From an uncultured Oscillospiraceae bacterium (GTDB taxonomy: Bacteria > Bacillota > Clostridia > Oscillospirales > Acutalibacteraceae), in NCBI GenBank assembly GCA_902489595.1, contig CABUAS010000053.1, positions 1 through 12,257 of the forward strand: a stretch of 12,257 nt of DNA, read 5' to 3'. Shown piece by piece: positions 5,694-12,257 of this stretch. The notes below the pieces were generated by a model. It was not told where the DNA came from, made no database searches, and worked only from the letters and a program-made list of their open reading frames with translations. The position numbers and the translations under genes were made by a program. How positions within the stretch are numbered: position 1 is the stretch's first letter; every line of letters begins with the position of its first letter.

Positions 5694-7127
5694 TTAAACC
5701 TCGTGTACTTTAAGCATATTTGTTGTTCCGCTCTGACCGAGAGGAATACCTGCCGTGATTACAACGATATCTCCTTTTTTTATTGCGCCCGACTGTAATG
5801 CAACTTCAACAGCGTGGTCGAAAAGCTCGTCGGTATTTGATTTTTCTTCGCACATAACGGGAAGAACGCCCCAAGAAAGATTATTCTGCCTGCGCACCTT
5901 TTCGCTTGTGGTTGCGGAAATTATGGTGCACATCGGTCTGAACTTTGAAATCTGCCTTGCAGTTGTGCCGCTTTTTGTAACGGTGATGATTGCTTTTGCA
6001 TTCAGATCGTGAGCTGTCGTAACTGTTGCGTGAGAGATAGCCGATGTAATATCGCCGTATCTGTGTTGATGGGCAGACTGCTCAAAACGCTCAACATAGC
6101 TTATATCCTGCTCGGTCGTTTTTGCAATCGTTGCCATTGTTGCAACAGCCTCAACGGGGTGCTTGCCCATTGCAGTTTCACCCGAAAGCATAATTGCCGA
6201 CGTACCGTCATAAATCGCATTGGCAACATCTGTAATTTCTGCTCTTGTAGGGCGTGGATTATTCACCATGGATTCAAGCATCTGCGTAGCAGTAACAACG
6301 ATTTTGCCTGCCTCAAACACCTTCTGAATAATCATTTTCTGCAGTGCAGGAATCTGCTCAAACGGGATTTCAACGCCCATATCGCCGCGGGCAACCATAA
6401 TGCCGTCAGCCTCTTTGATAATGCTGTCGATATGGTCTACACCCTCGTGATTTTCAATTTTAGCGATAATTCTTACATCGTTCCAGCCGAGTGCGTGGCA
6501 GAAATCACGAAGAAGAACAATATCGGCAGCCGTTCTGCAAAATGATGCGGCAATGAAATCATAGCCCATTTTTGCGCCGAACTTCAAATCCTGCATATCC
6601 TTTTCGGAAAGATACGGCATAGCAAGCGAAACATTGGGCACGTTAACGCCCTTGTGATTTGTTATTCTGCCGCCGTCAACAACAGTGCAGACAATATCAT
6701 TTTTCACTACCTTATCAACCGTAAGTAAAATAAGTCCGTCATTGATAAGAATGGTAGTGCCGGGTTTTACATCATTTACAAGACCTTTATATGAAATGGA
6801 GCATCTTTCCTGCGTGCCGTTAATTTCATCGGCAGTAAGTGTGAATTTATCACCCGTGTTCACAACAATGCCGTTCGGATTTTCAAAAGTACCGAGCCTG
6901 ATTTCAGGACCCTTTGTATCAAGCAGAGTGGCAACTGGAATACCAAGTTTTTTTCTCACCTCAGCAACATTGGCAAACCACTGCTCCATTTTTTCATAAT
7001 CGGCGTGTGAAAAATTAAATCTGGCAACGTCCATACCTGCCTTCATTAATTCGCAAAGCGTTTCTTTTTCGCACGAAGCAGGGCCGATTGTGCATATAAT
7101 TTTAGTTTTTCTTCTGTACTTACTCAT
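5694..7127 (-). CDS. pyk: Pyruvate kinase
   Basis: This glycolytic enzyme converts phosphoenolpyruvate and ADP to pyruvate and ATP. The barrel starts with TKIICTIGPAS, and Arg36, Asn38 and Ser40 of ARFNFSH bind substrate. DTKGPEIR (70-77) opens the B domain, which runs to about 168. IIAKIEN holds Lys223 and the metal ligand Glu225; Asp249 in ARGDMGVEIP is the second metal ligand. TATQMLESM and AIYDGTSAIMLSGETAMG complete the set. It has 477 residues, near the E. coli PykF length, and lacks the extra C-terminal PEP-utiliser-like domain seen in Bacillus enzymes. AGGAG lies nine bases before the ATG. A promoter lies at 7205-7232, and mltG follows five bases later. Confidence 0.97.
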   Translation of the reverse strand: MSKYRRKTKIICTIGPASCEKETLCELMKAGMDVARFNFSHADYEKMEQWFANVAEVRKKLGIPVATLLDTKGPEIRLGTFENPNGIVVNTGDKFTLTADEINGTQERCSISYKGLVNDVKPGTTILINDGLILLTVDKVVKNDIVCTVVDGGRITNHKGVNVPNVSLAMPYLSEKDMQDLKFGAKMGYDFIAASFCRTAADIVLLRDFCHALGWNDVRIIAKIENHEGVDHIDSIIKEADGIMVARGDMGVEIPFEQIPALQKMIIQKVFEAGKIVVTATQMLESMVNNPRPTRAEITDVANAIYDGTSAIMLSGETAMGKHPVEAVATMATIAKTTEQDISYVERFEQSAHQHRYGDITSAISHATVTTAHDLNAKAIITVTKSGTTARQISKFRPMCTIISATTSEKVRRQNNLSWGVLPVMCEEKSNTDELFDHAVEVALQSGAIKKGDIVVITAGIPLGQSGTTNMLKVHEV

Positions 7128-7204
7128 AATATTTTTCTCCTAAAAACAAATCATTTGTTTACCGCAAACTTAGAAATTTAAGTACATAAAAATTTACCCA
7201 TTTT

Positions 7205-7232
7205 ATTATAACAATATTATTTGCAAAAGCAA
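7205..7232 (-). promoter_or_regulatory. Promoter of pyk-mltG
   Basis: A perfect TATAAT (7205-7210) lies 16 bases from TTGCTT (7227-7232), a weak -35, on the minus strand. It sits immediately after the terminator of the transketolase operon and about 80 bases before the pyk start. Confidence 0.6.
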
Positions 7233-7235
7233 TAG

Positions 7236-7277
7236 AAAAACGGTTTTGTTTACAAAAAAATGCAAACAAAACCGTTT
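7236..7277 (-). terminator. Terminator of the transketolase operon
   Basis: A perfect 14-base stem AAACGGTTTTGTTT (7238-7251) / AAACAAAACCGTTT (7264-7277) has a 12-base loop. On the minus strand the right arm ends in a run of five T (7236-7240). No comparable T-run follows on the plus strand. Confidence 0.88.
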
Positions 7278-7299
7278 GTGATTATTTGGAGATTTATAC

Positions 7300-7323
7300 G
7301 GGCGGATAATATCCGCCCCTACA
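7300..7323 (+). repeat. Palindromic element, copy 6
   Basis: A perfect 8-base stem GGGCGGAT / ATCCGCCC with a three-base loop is followed by CTACA. It stands in tandem with copy 7, 21 bases away. Confidence 0.7.
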
Positions 7324-7344
7324 ATGAACATTATTTGATTTTAC

Positions 7345-7371
7345 GGGAGAGCACGGAGACCCTCCCATACA
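7345..7371 (+). repeat. Palindromic element, copy 7
   Basis: GGGAGAG pairs with CCCTCCC with one A-C mismatch, around an 8-base loop, followed by ATACA. It lies 15 bases past the stop of the last operon gene. Confidence 0.6.
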
Positions 7372-7386
7372 AAAGTATTAATATTT

Positions 7387-8181
7387 TTACGATGCGAGGT
7401 CGCCGACGAGCATCATATAATCGCCTATCATTGCACCGAATTCGGGTGCGCCCTCCATAATTAACTGCTTATCCTTAGTCATCTGCAGCATATCGCCTGT
7501 GCCGAGAAGTATCATAAGTGCGTGCTGAGCCGTGTCAAATTTCATACAGAAAAACGGCTTTGAGCGCTTATATTCTCCCCTGCCTGCACGTGATTTGCCT
7601 GCCTTAATTCTGAGATAAGCGGTACACTCGGGGTGATCCTCAACTGCCCACTGATAAACACGGTCGGGGCTTTTTAAAGTCCAGTCGTGAATATCGGGGT
7701 GACCCATTTTATTAAGCTGACTGATACCGCTTGAAAGAAGATAAAAATACAGCTTGCACAGAAGAAGGCACAGCTGCTCATCTTCGGGCGGTTCTTTGAT
7801 ACCGAGCAGACTGCTCATTTTAAGAAGAACAGTCATAAACTTCATAAATTTAGAGAAAGACTTGATTTTCATTTTAGGAAGTGAAGTCATTTTGCCTTTA
7901 AAAAATTCATTCATTCTTTCCATTGAAGAAAATTCAAGCTCTGCATCAATTCTTTTCTGACCGAAATATTCGCCGAGCTTGCACGACCATTCACCGTTTT
8001 CAACGATAAAGTGAACAGCCTCTTTATCCTGTGCATTCACCATGGCGGAAACCTGGTAAACAGCGTCTACGCCGCTGAATTTTTTTGCAATTTCGGGAAC
8101 ATCGGTAGCGATAGTTTTAAGCAGGGGCAATGCGCCTGCCATAAACACCTTATTGGTGTAGCGTGTTACATCACTTGCCAT
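7387..8181 (-). CDS. Uncharacterised protein with two SCP2-like halves, operon-distal
   Basis: I do not recognise a named family with certainty. The 264-residue protein has no signal peptide and looks cytosolic. The first half (about 38-100) reads as alternating strands with a VENGEWSCKLG hairpin followed by ELEFSSMERMNEFFKG, the manner of sterol-carrier-protein-2 (SCP2) folds. A hydrophobic stretch (108-150) links to a second half (about 186-264): AYLRIKAGK, then KPFFCMKFDTAQHALMILLGTGDM and LIMEGAPEFGAMIGDYM, again an SCP2-like layout. It shares F-S-S-x-E-x-x-N, a P-x-(E)DE-x-L segment and the closing pattern with the 254-residue protein at the other end of the operon. SCP2-like domains often bind hydrophobic ligands, so a carrier or substrate-binding role is possible; this is inference. 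It starts 20 bases after the transketolase C subunit. Confidence 0.6.
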   Translation of the reverse strand: MASDVTRYTNKVFMAGALPLLKTIATDVPEIAKKFSGVDAVYQVSAMVNAQDKEAVHFIVENGEWSCKLGEYFGQKRIDAELEFSSMERMNEFFKGKMTSLPKMKIKSFSKFMKFMTVLLKMSSLLGIKEPPEDEQLCLLLCKLYFYLLSSGISQLNKMGHPDIHDWTLKSPDRVYQWAVEDHPECTAYLRIKAGKSRAGRGEYKRSKPFFCMKFDTAQHALMILLGTGDMLQMTKDKQLIMEGAPEFGAMIGDYMMLVGDLAS

Positions 8182-8201
8182 TAAAACACATTCCTTTCAT
8201 C

Positions 8202-9215
8202 TTAGAATTCATCATCCCAAGCGTCGTCTGCTTCGAAATCCTGGTGCATAACCTCGGCAATAGCCTCAGCAATACCGTTTGCGTCAATCTTTGCAAGTGA
8301 CATAAGATCCTCGTGAAGACCGATAGTAGAAAATTCATCCTGATGACCGAGCATTTTGAAGGCACAAGCCTTACCGCTCTTTGCAACTACATCTGCAACA
8401 GCAGAACCGAGACCGCCCATAACAGTATGATCTTCAACAGTGATAATTCTTCTTGTGTCCATAATTGCGCTCATAATTGCCTCTTCATCAACAGGCTTGA
8501 TAGTATGCATATTAAGAACACGGACTTTAATTCCTGCGTCTGCATCTGCCATCTGAGCAGCCTGCATAGCCTGATATACACATGAACCGCAGGCGATAAC
8601 GGTAATGTCCGTACCCTCGTTCATAACCTTTGCCTTGCCTGCTTCAAAAGTACAGTCCTCAAGATTTTTGTAAATAATCTGGTCAAAGCCACGGTTGATA
8701 CGGATATAAACAGGTCCGTCAATATCATAAGCGGCTTTAACTGCGTGATAGGTTTCCGCACCGTCGCAAGGGCAGATAACCGTCATATGAGGAAGGCTTC
8801 TCATACAAGCCATATCAATAAGACTGTGGTGAGTTGAGCCTGCCTGACCGAATGAAGTACCTGCATGAGTAGCAATAATTTTTACAGGCACATTCTGATA
8901 GCAGATATCCGTGTGCACCTGATCAAGTGAACGTGCCGAAGCAAAAATTGCAAAGGTTGATGCAAAAGGCACAAGTCCGTTTTTGGCAAGACCTGCTGCA
9001 ACGCCGAACATATTCTGCTCTGCAATACCTACATTGAAAAATCTTTCGGGGAATTTTTCACCGAACATACCGATTTTTGTTGATTTAGCAAGATCGGCAG
9101 TCAAAGCAACAACATCTTTATGCTCTTCACCAAGTTCACATAATGCTTTTCCGTAATACTCAGCAGTTGAAAGCTGAGTAGTTTCAGTCATAGTATAAGT
9201 CATTCCGCTTGCCAT
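8202..9215 (-). CDS. Transketolase, C-terminal subunit (split enzyme)
   Basis: This carries the pyrimidine-binding and C-terminal domains of a thiamine-diphosphate transketolase; with the N subunit upstream it should form the enzyme that moves two-carbon ketol units between sugars or aldehydes. The catalytic Glu66 that activates thiamine is in RFFNVGIAEQNMFGVAAGLA. GSTHHSLIDM (126-135) matches the family's histidine loop, and VPVKII and VYIRINRG follow. The C-terminal domain starts near 200. It has 337 residues, somewhat longer than most such subunits, with about 14 extra N-terminal residues and an acidic tail (DFEADDAWDDEF). AAGGAGG for its ATG lies inside the last codons of the N subunit, so the two are coupled and probably made in equal amounts. 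Its operon suggests a dedicated rather than a pentose-phosphate role. Confidence 0.9.
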   Translation of the reverse strand: MASGMTYTMTETTQLSTAEYYGKALCELGEEHKDVVALTADLAKSTKIGMFGEKFPERFFNVGIAEQNMFGVAAGLAKNGLVPFASTFAIFASARSLDQVHTDICYQNVPVKIIATHAGTSFGQAGSTHHSLIDMACMRSLPHMTVICPCDGAETYHAVKAAYDIDGPVYIRINRGFDQIIYKNLEDCTFEAGKAKVMNEGTDITVIACGSCVYQAMQAAQMADADAGIKVRVLNMHTIKPVDEEAIMSAIMDTRRIITVEDHTVMGGLGSAVADVVAKSGKACAFKMLGHQDEFSTIGLHEDLMSLAKIDANGIAEAIAEVMHQDFEADDAWDDEF

Positions 9216-9218
9216 TGC

Positions 9219-10112
9219 TTACGCCTCCTTTTCTGCACGTTCTACACGTTTTGCATAATATTTATCAAGACTTTCATAGCACTTCTTTGTTTTTTCATCG
9301 TCAAGTGCGCCGTAATGCCAATGATAATCATCTTCCATAAAGTCAATTCCTGCGCCCTTAAAGGTATCAAGAATAATTGCATACGGCTTTGTACCGCCGT
9401 TTTTATGGTTATTTATTGCATTTTCGAGAGCATTATTGAGCTCTTTCATATTCTGACCGTCAACTCTTTCAACCTCAAAGCCGAAAGACTCAAATTTCTT
9501 ATCGAGCGGCTCAACCTTCATTTCATCATCAACTCTGCCGTCAATCATACACTTATTGTTATCAACAAGCACAACAACGTTTGAAAGCTTGAACTGAGCA
9601 GCAGTCTGTGCAGCCTCCCAGTTTGAACCCTCGTTAAGCTCGCCGTCACCTGTCAGAACATAATTCATATAGTCAAGACCCTTAACTCTTCCAGCAAGGG
9701 CAAAGCCGCAGGCAAGTGACAAGCCGTGACCGAGCGAACCGCTTGAGCAGTCAACACCTTTGATTTTATTACAGTCGAGGTGCATACCGAAAAGTGAACC
9801 TGTAAGGTTGAAATTATGCAGTCCCTCAACATCCATAAAGCCGTAATCACAGATAACCGGACCGTAGCCGACTGCTGCATGACCCTTTGAAAGAACAAAC
9901 CTGTCTCTGTCCTCCATATCGGGGTTATTAACATCAAGTTTCATAAAACGATGATAAAGAATCGTCATAGCGTCCATAGCGCTCATTGCGCCGCCGATAT
10001 GACCCGAACCGCCCCAGACAGTAGTCTGAACGGTAAGTCTTCTTAATTCATCAGCCTTTTTTTCAAGGCGAAGCCATTCTTCCTTATCAAACGGCTTGTA
10101 ATTTGCAGGCAT
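9219..10112 (-). CDS. Transketolase, N-terminal subunit (split enzyme)
   Basis: This is the diphosphate-binding domain of a two-subunit transketolase. The GDGELNEGSNWEAAQ block (155-169) with VDNN (183-186) is the thiamine diphosphate/metal motif; SGHIGGAMSAMD (36-47), SKGHAA (75-80) and SSGSLGHGLSLACG (123-136) supply further cofactor and substrate contacts. It has 297 residues, close to the normal size of split N subunits. The ATG has AAGGAGG seven bases upstream and lies 19 bases from the aminotransferase stop. The subunit alone cannot work, because the activating Glu is in the C subunit. Substrates cannot be read from the sequence: full-length transketolase could be elsewhere in the genome, so this pair may serve a special pathway. 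Confidence 0.92.
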   Translation of the reverse strand: MPANYKPFDKEEWLRLEKKADELRRLTVQTTVWGGSGHIGGAMSAMDAMTILYHRFMKLDVNNPDMEDRDRFVLSKGHAAVGYGPVICDYGFMDVEGLHNFNLTGSLFGMHLDCNKIKGVDCSSGSLGHGLSLACGFALAGRVKGLDYMNYVLTGDGELNEGSNWEAAQTAAQFKLSNVVVLVDNNKCMIDGRVDDEMKVEPLDKKFESFGFEVERVDGQNMKELNNALENAINNHKNGGTKPYAIILDTFKGAGIDFMEDDYHWHYGALDDEKTKKCYESLDKYYAKRVERAEKEA

Positions 10113-10131
10113 AAAATTTCCTCCTTAATAA

Positions 10132-11412
10132 TTATTTAATTGGGGATAAATCCAGCTCCGGATGATTTGCCTGAACAACGCCGAAAGCATCTTCGGCAAT
10201 GTCGATTGCAAGCTTAACATCCTCGTCTGTAATTGCTGCGTTAATAAAGTGATTGTGGTGTGACGCAAGGAAAAGTCCTCTTGAAACGCACTCGGCAATC
10301 CACTCCTGATGAAGCATAAGGCTGTCATCATTTGCTATTCTCAAATAGAACAGTGCAGGTTCGCCCGAAACTACAAGGTTAAAGCCGTGCTCCTTACCTG
10401 CGGCAACAAAGCCCTGTGTAAGTTCGGTGCCTATTCTTCTGAACATATTCGGCGTATCAAGCCTCTTCATTTTCGGAATACATGCAAGACAAGCTGCGAA
10501 AGGCTCAGCACTCATCCAGTATGAGCCTGTGTAAGTAACCGAAGATGCAGTTGCTTTCATATGCTCCTGACCGCAGACAGCGCTCATATTGTAGCCGTTT
10601 GCAAGTGCTTTACAGAAGCAAATCAAATCTGCCTTAATACCGTAATAATGGTCTGAGCCTGCAATATCAAGCCTGAAGCCTGTTCTTACATCGTCAAAAA
10701 TAAGCACCATACCGTGCTCGTCGCAGAATTTGCGCACAGCCTGCCAATATTCCTTTGTAGCACACTCGTTATCCTTAAAATTACCGTGGTCATAAGGCTG
10801 AGCAATAAGACCTGCTACATCACCGCCGCATTCATCATAAGCCTGCTGAAGTGCATCAAGATTAAACCACGGGATGACCACATTATTCTGAACTTCTTCG
10901 GGAAGAATACCCGGATAGTCAATTTTCTGTGCCCACTGAAAATCACCGTGATAATAGCCCTGTAAGAAAAACATTTTTTTCTTGCCGGTGTGCGCACGGG
11001 CGCACATTACCGAAAATGTTGTGGCGTCCGAGCCGTTTTTCATAAAGAATGCCCAATCAGCCATTGCAACGGTATCTACAAGCATTTCTGCACATTCCAC
11101 CATTTTGTACGACGGTGATGTTGTGCAGTTTCCTGTTTTAAGCTGTTCTATGGCAGCGGCGTCAACTTCATCGTCGCAATATCCCAGAACATTGGGACCG
11201 TAAGCGCACATAAGGTCAAGATACTTATTGCCGTCAACATCCCAGAAATAAGTGCCCTTGGCTTTCTGACTCATCAAAGGCCATTTTGTAATAGGAAGGA
11301 ACAGACCCTCGCTCGGTCCTAAATGACCGTAAACGCCTGACGGAATTGCGTTAAGCGCTCTGCTGAACCACTCCTGGCTTTTTTCATGTGTATATTCGGG
11401 AAATTTACTCAT
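10132..11412 (-). CDS. Class III PLP aminotransferase, glutamate-1-semialdehyde aminomutase-like
   Basis: The 426-residue protein has the fold-type I class III aminotransferase pattern. AKGTYFWDVDGNKYLDLMCAYGPNVLGY (51-78) is the usual N-terminal signature, FMKNGSDATTFSVMCARAHTG (123-143) the cofactor phosphate region, QGYYHG (151-156) the ring-stacking block, FDDVRTGFR with Asp240 the pyridine-nitrogen ligand, and FCKALANGY with Lys268 the Schiff-base lysine. TYTGSYW (293-299) is the partner phosphate loop. All catalytic residues are there. It differs from heme-pathway HemL, which has NSGTEAT and DEV where this has KNGSDAT and DDV, and no other heme gene is near, so I do not call it hemL. 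It sits 15 bases after the first SCP2-like gene and 19 before the transketolase. The amino acceptor is probably a keto or aldehyde compound made or used by the transketolase, by inference. Confidence 0.88.
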   Translation of the reverse strand: MSKFPEYTHEKSQEWFSRALNAIPSGVYGHLGPSEGLFLPITKWPLMSQKAKGTYFWDVDGNKYLDLMCAYGPNVLGYCDDEVDAAAIEQLKTGNCTTSPSYKMVECAEMLVDTVAMADWAFFMKNGSDATTFSVMCARAHTGKKKMFFLQGYYHGDFQWAQKIDYPGILPEEVQNNVVIPWFNLDALQQAYDECGGDVAGLIAQPYDHGNFKDNECATKEYWQAVRKFCDEHGMVLIFDDVRTGFRLDIAGSDHYYGIKADLICFCKALANGYNMSAVCGQEHMKATASSVTYTGSYWMSAEPFAACLACIPKMKRLDTPNMFRRIGTELTQGFVAAGKEHGFNLVVSGEPALFYLRIANDDSLMLHQEWIAECVSRGLFLASHHNHFINAAITDEDVKLAIDIAEDAFGVVQANHPELDLSPIK

Positions 11413-11427
11413 AAACGTCTATTCTCC

Positions 11428-12192
11428 TTATCCTAAATAAAGTGCTACTCTGTCCAAAATTCTGTTGAGATTATCTACCATGGAAATCATACCTGCCATA
11501 TAGATATTTCCCGCACAAAGCTCGGCAATCGTTGAAACAGTGCCGTTAAACAAGCCGTTGGCAAGGTCAATATCGGCAAATTCCATAATTGCTCTCGGAT
11601 TTGCAGGCTTTTCTTTTATTGTAGTAAACTTATGATTTTTAACCTTAATCGTTGCATAACAGGTATCTTTGATACCCATTGAAATTGCACCGTCAACAGT
11701 AGATTTTGCAGTGAACATTGAAATTGAATCGGAATTTGCAAGTGCAGATAATGCGCCTGCTATTGTATAGAATGTTAAAACGGTTGACTCTTCAAAAAAT
11801 GCTCTGTTTTTCAAATCCTCGTCAGACGGTCTTAAAAGTTTCGTCATTCTGTCTGTCAGTTTAGTAAACGGACCTAACAGGAAACTGAGCACCTGAGCCA
11901 TATTCTTAACAGGCATACCCGGCTTGCTGTCGTCAATAAGTGCATTAAACTTTTCAGGGCTTGAAAAATTCATTTTACAGGTGCAGCCGTTTGCGCCCTC
12001 TGTCATCTTACAGCCTGTTTTTGTAAAATGGAATGTACAACACGGACCGCCCGATACATCAAAGCAGAGCGAAACAGGCTTTTTAAGTCCGTCAAGAACT
12101 GCCTTTGCCTCATCATCTATTTCACACAAATTCTCAAGGGTTGCAAGAACACCGTACATATTTACATATGCCATTGCCTTTGCTTCTTTCAA
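11428..12192 (-). CDS. Uncharacterised protein with two SCP2-like halves, operon-leading
   Basis: This 254-residue protein is not one I can name. The start is a TTG: GGAGG lies seven bases upstream, while the first ATG (12174) has only a poorly placed AAAGG. No signal peptide is seen. The first half (about 38-90) reads VSLCFDVSGG ... CTFHFTKTG ... CKMNFSSPEKFNAL, a strand-rich SCP2-like layout that is rich in cysteine (43, 51, 52, 61, 70, 72). A mostly helical middle (95-155) follows. The second half (about 177-254) reads CYATIKVKNHKF, AIMEFADIDLANGLFNGTVS, then LCAGNIYMAGMISMVDNLNRIL, close to the usual end of an SCP2 domain. It resembles the 264-residue protein at the far end of the operon. 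The six N-terminal cysteines could bind metal or only be buried; I cannot tell. Operon position suggests it serves the same pathway. Confidence 0.6.
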   Translation of the reverse strand: MKEAKAMAYVNMYGVLATLENLCEIDDEAKAVLDGLKKPVSLCFDVSGGPCCTFHFTKTGCKMTEGANGCTCKMNFSSPEKFNALIDDSKPGMPVKNMAQVLSFLLGPFTKLTDRMTKLLRPSDEDLKNRAFFEESTVLTFYTIAGALSALANSDSISMFTAKSTVDGAISMGIKDTCYATIKVKNHKFTTIKEKPANPRAIMEFADIDLANGLFNGTVSTIAELCAGNIYMAGMISMVDNLNRILDRVALYLG

Positions 12193-12199
12193 TACAATT

Positions 12200-12204
12200 C
12201 CTCC
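12200..12204 (-). promoter_or_regulatory. Ribosome binding site supporting the TTG start
   Basis: GGAGG on the minus strand lies seven bases before the TTG at 12192 and makes that codon the best start. The 50 bases beyond hold only a weak TTGATT / TAAAAT pair at poor spacing, so the operon promoter probably lies beyond the window or is weak. Confidence 0.65.
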
Positions 12205-12257
12205 CTGTGCATTTTAACTGTTGTAAAACGCGTAAAATCAATGGTATTTCTAATTTA

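Noticed and set aside
10132..11412. hemL, glutamate-1-semialdehyde aminomutase of heme synthesis
   Set aside because: Cofactor-site motifs differ from HemL and no heme gene is near; the neighbours are transketolase subunits.
7387..12192. Sulfo-transketolase pathway for sulfoquinovose breakdown
   Set aside because: That route also uses a split transketolase, but no isomerase, sulfoacetaldehyde-handling enzyme or transporter is visible here, and the SCP2-like genes are not part of it as I know it.

Overview
The window looks like chromosomal DNA from a low-to-moderate GC Gram-positive anaerobe of the Clostridia, probably of the Oscillospiraceae/Ruminococcaceae type. The reasons are strong AGGAGG-type ribosome sites, TTGACA/TATAAT promoters, U-tailed terminators, an infC-rpmI-rplT operon with a leader attenuator, and a split transketolase. 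The taxon is inferred from style and gene content, not from a search. Every gene I can support lies on the minus strand, so transcription runs from high to low coordinates. I see no tRNA, rRNA, CRISPR array, insertion sequence or phage gene.

From the upstream (right) end, positions 12192-7387 hold a tightly spaced five-gene operon: a protein with two SCP2-like halves, a class III (glutamate-1-semialdehyde aminomutase-like) PLP aminotransferase, the N-terminal and C-terminal subunits of a split transketolase, and a second SCP2-like protein that is a distant paralogue of the first. A strong terminator at 7236-7277 closes it. I know of no described pathway with this composition, and it is the best candidate here for an undescribed system. 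A ketol-transferring enzyme, an aminotransferase and two candidate hydrophobic-ligand proteins could together build an amino-alcohol or an aminoketose. That is inference from family chemistry only.

Next come pyruvate kinase and the endolytic transglycosylase MltG (7127-4657), five bases apart. Thymidylate synthase and dihydrofolate reductase (4509-3124) follow from their own promoter and form a dTMP/folate pair. The translation operon infC-rpmI-rplT (2899-1759) has a consensus promoter, a leader with a terminator/antiterminator arrangement, a non-AUG (AUC) start for IF3 and a clear terminator.

The left end holds a YxeA-family (DUF1093) secreted-protein gene broken by an apparent one-base frameshift in its signal peptide. 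After it come a cysteine-rich DUF3795 protein and a GNAT acetyltransferase whose start and stop codons overlap.

Scattered through the intergenic spaces are at least seven copies of a small palindromic element. Its stem varies but keeps pairing, and a CCTACA/CATACA-like tail lies on one side. One copy forms nearly the whole 5' untranslated region of thyA, and another doubles as a terminator.
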